A stretch of DNA of 64,000 nt from Roseiconus lacunae. GTDB lineage: Bacteria; Planctomycetota; Planctomycetia; Pirellulales; Pirellulaceae. Positions within the stretch are counted from its first letter, which is position 1; each line of letters starts with the position of its first letter. Below the pieces are notes generated by a model. The model saw nothing but the letters and a program-made list of their open reading frames with translations, did no database searches and was not told the origin of the DNA. The stretch covers positions 1 to 64,000 of the forward strand of contig NZ_VSZO01000079.1 of assembly GCF_008312935.1 (NCBI RefSeq). The letters are read 5' to 3'. Made by a program: the position numbers and the translations under genes. This document shows, piece by piece, positions 63,336 to 64,000 of the stretch.

Positions 63336-64000
63336 ATGATGTATCGCGCCAAAGTCCTGCTGGGCTGTTGCTTCTTCCTCTCCAGCACCCTCGCGGTCCC
63401 CTCGATCAATACCGGCCGAGCCGACGAATTAATGTCGTCTTCGGCGGCCACTCGCCTGGGGCTCGAGCAAGCCTGGCGGCGACAATTGCGTGTCGCCAAT
63501 GGTGCGCAGTCGATCGTTGATTTCCAAATCTACATCAGTAAATCAGAACCTCGCGAATACATTGAGGTGGTCGGTGTTGCCGAGGGGGACAACGACGCGC
63601 CGGTGTATTTTCGGATCGCGACGGACCAAATCGGTAGCAACGGAGAAGCGATCGGGAAAAAAGAAGCGGAGCGGCTTGCGGGGCGCGAAGTGGTCCGAAT
63701 GACTCGCCGCTTGCCTCAAAAACCCACGATCCGATCGACTACGGTTCCCAAGGTTTTTCTTTACACGCTTTCCAGCAATGGCACGGTCGATTGCCGTGAT
63801 GCTGAATCTGGTAAACCAGTTTGGGTCTCACAAGTCGGCAATTCTGATCTCGGATACGGTCGATTGGGGATCGACGACCAACTGGTTACTGTTACCAATG
63901 GCGGCAACATCATTTTGCTGGACGCCAAAGACGGCTATGAGATTGATCAAAAGCCAACCGTCGACGTCCCACTTCACGGTGCTATTCACTGTGGCGGCTT
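63336..64000 (+). CDS. Secreted PQQ-type beta-propeller protein (cut by window end)
   Basis: Partial gene, open to the window end. An ATGATG start at 63336 leads into a signal peptide (YRAKVLLGCCFFLSSTLA). After a leader domain (LRVANGAQSIVDFQIYISKS, YIEVVGVAEGDNDAPVYFRI) come the first PQQ-like propeller strands (LYTLSSNGTVDCRDAESGKP, VWVSQVGNSDLGYGRLG). The reading frame continues without a stop to base 64000. Role unknown; periplasmic. Confidence 0.8.
   Translation, partial: MMYRAKVLLGCCFFLSSTLAVPSINTGRADELMSSSAATRLGLEQAWRRQLRVANGAQSIVDFQIYISKSEPREYIEVVGVAEGDNDAPVYFRIATDQIGSNGEAIGKKEAERLAGREVVRMTRRLPQKPTIRSTTVPKVFLYTLSSNGTVDCRDAESGKPVWVSQVGNSDLGYGRLGIDDQLVTVTNGGNIILLDAKDGYEIDQKPTVDVPLHGAIHCGG

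Noticed and set aside
1-64000. Insertion sequences, integrases or prophage
   Set aside because: No transposase, recombinase or phage structural gene was recognised; the tRNA genes have no adjacent integrase.

Overview
The window looks like chromosomal DNA of a planctomycete, most likely from the Pirellulaceae (Rhodopirellula-type). The reasons are moderate GC content, many non-ATG starts with weak Shine-Dalgarno sites, PEP-CTERM and lipoprotein secretory proteins, several PQQ-type beta-propeller proteins, a sulfatase, an FG-GAP/ASPIC-UnbV giant lipoprotein, an SHD1-domain secreted protein and a ribosomal cluster rplY-pth-rpsF-ssb-rplI without rpsR. This is inferred from gene content only; there is no rRNA in the window.

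Layout. 0-10 kb: an ABC-F ATPase flanked by imperfect direct repeats, a PEP-CTERM P-domain protein, a two-gene sugar-acid oxidation pair (FAH-family dehydratase plus ketoglutarate-semialdehyde dehydrogenase), and a 1279-residue lipoprotein. 10-14 kb: the translation/replication cluster on the minus strand with tRNA-Leu(UAG) and its terminator, then a non-coding stretch with a 23-bp tandem array. 14-31 kb: housekeeping and secreted genes (MBL hydrolase, DUF485/ActP-like symporter pair, PQQ-propeller proteins, cysteine desulfurase, Nudix protein, TPR protein, DUF502, ComF, an ECF sigma factor). 31-43 kb: UVR-motif protein, csrA, ThuA, a YeiH-type sulfate exporter with a coupled 54-residue membrane peptide, tRNA-Cys, a glycosyltransferase-like protein, a sulfatase, an M20 peptidase overlapping a BFD-type ferredoxin, and rlmN.

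43.5-54.9 kb is the most interesting part. It is a one-strand island of type VI secretion delivery parts and a polymorphic toxin: hcp, an internal terminator, vgrG, two tandem DUF2169 genes (the second fused to an FHA domain), a one-TM protein, a PAAR-like membrane protein, a 1201-residue Rhs protein ending in a GIY-YIG-like nuclease domain, and two small genes in the immunity position, one of which looks Imm26-like. No sheath, baseplate or membrane-complex genes lie in the window.

54.9-64 kb: a secreted trypsin-fold protein whose catalytic His and Ser positions are substituted, a second cysteine desulfurase, a four-TM protein, a methyltransferase with a regulatory domain, an MnmD-like tRNA methyltransferase, a divergent sigma-70-like protein lacking the usual promoter-melting tryptophans, and the start of another PQQ-propeller protein cut by the window end.
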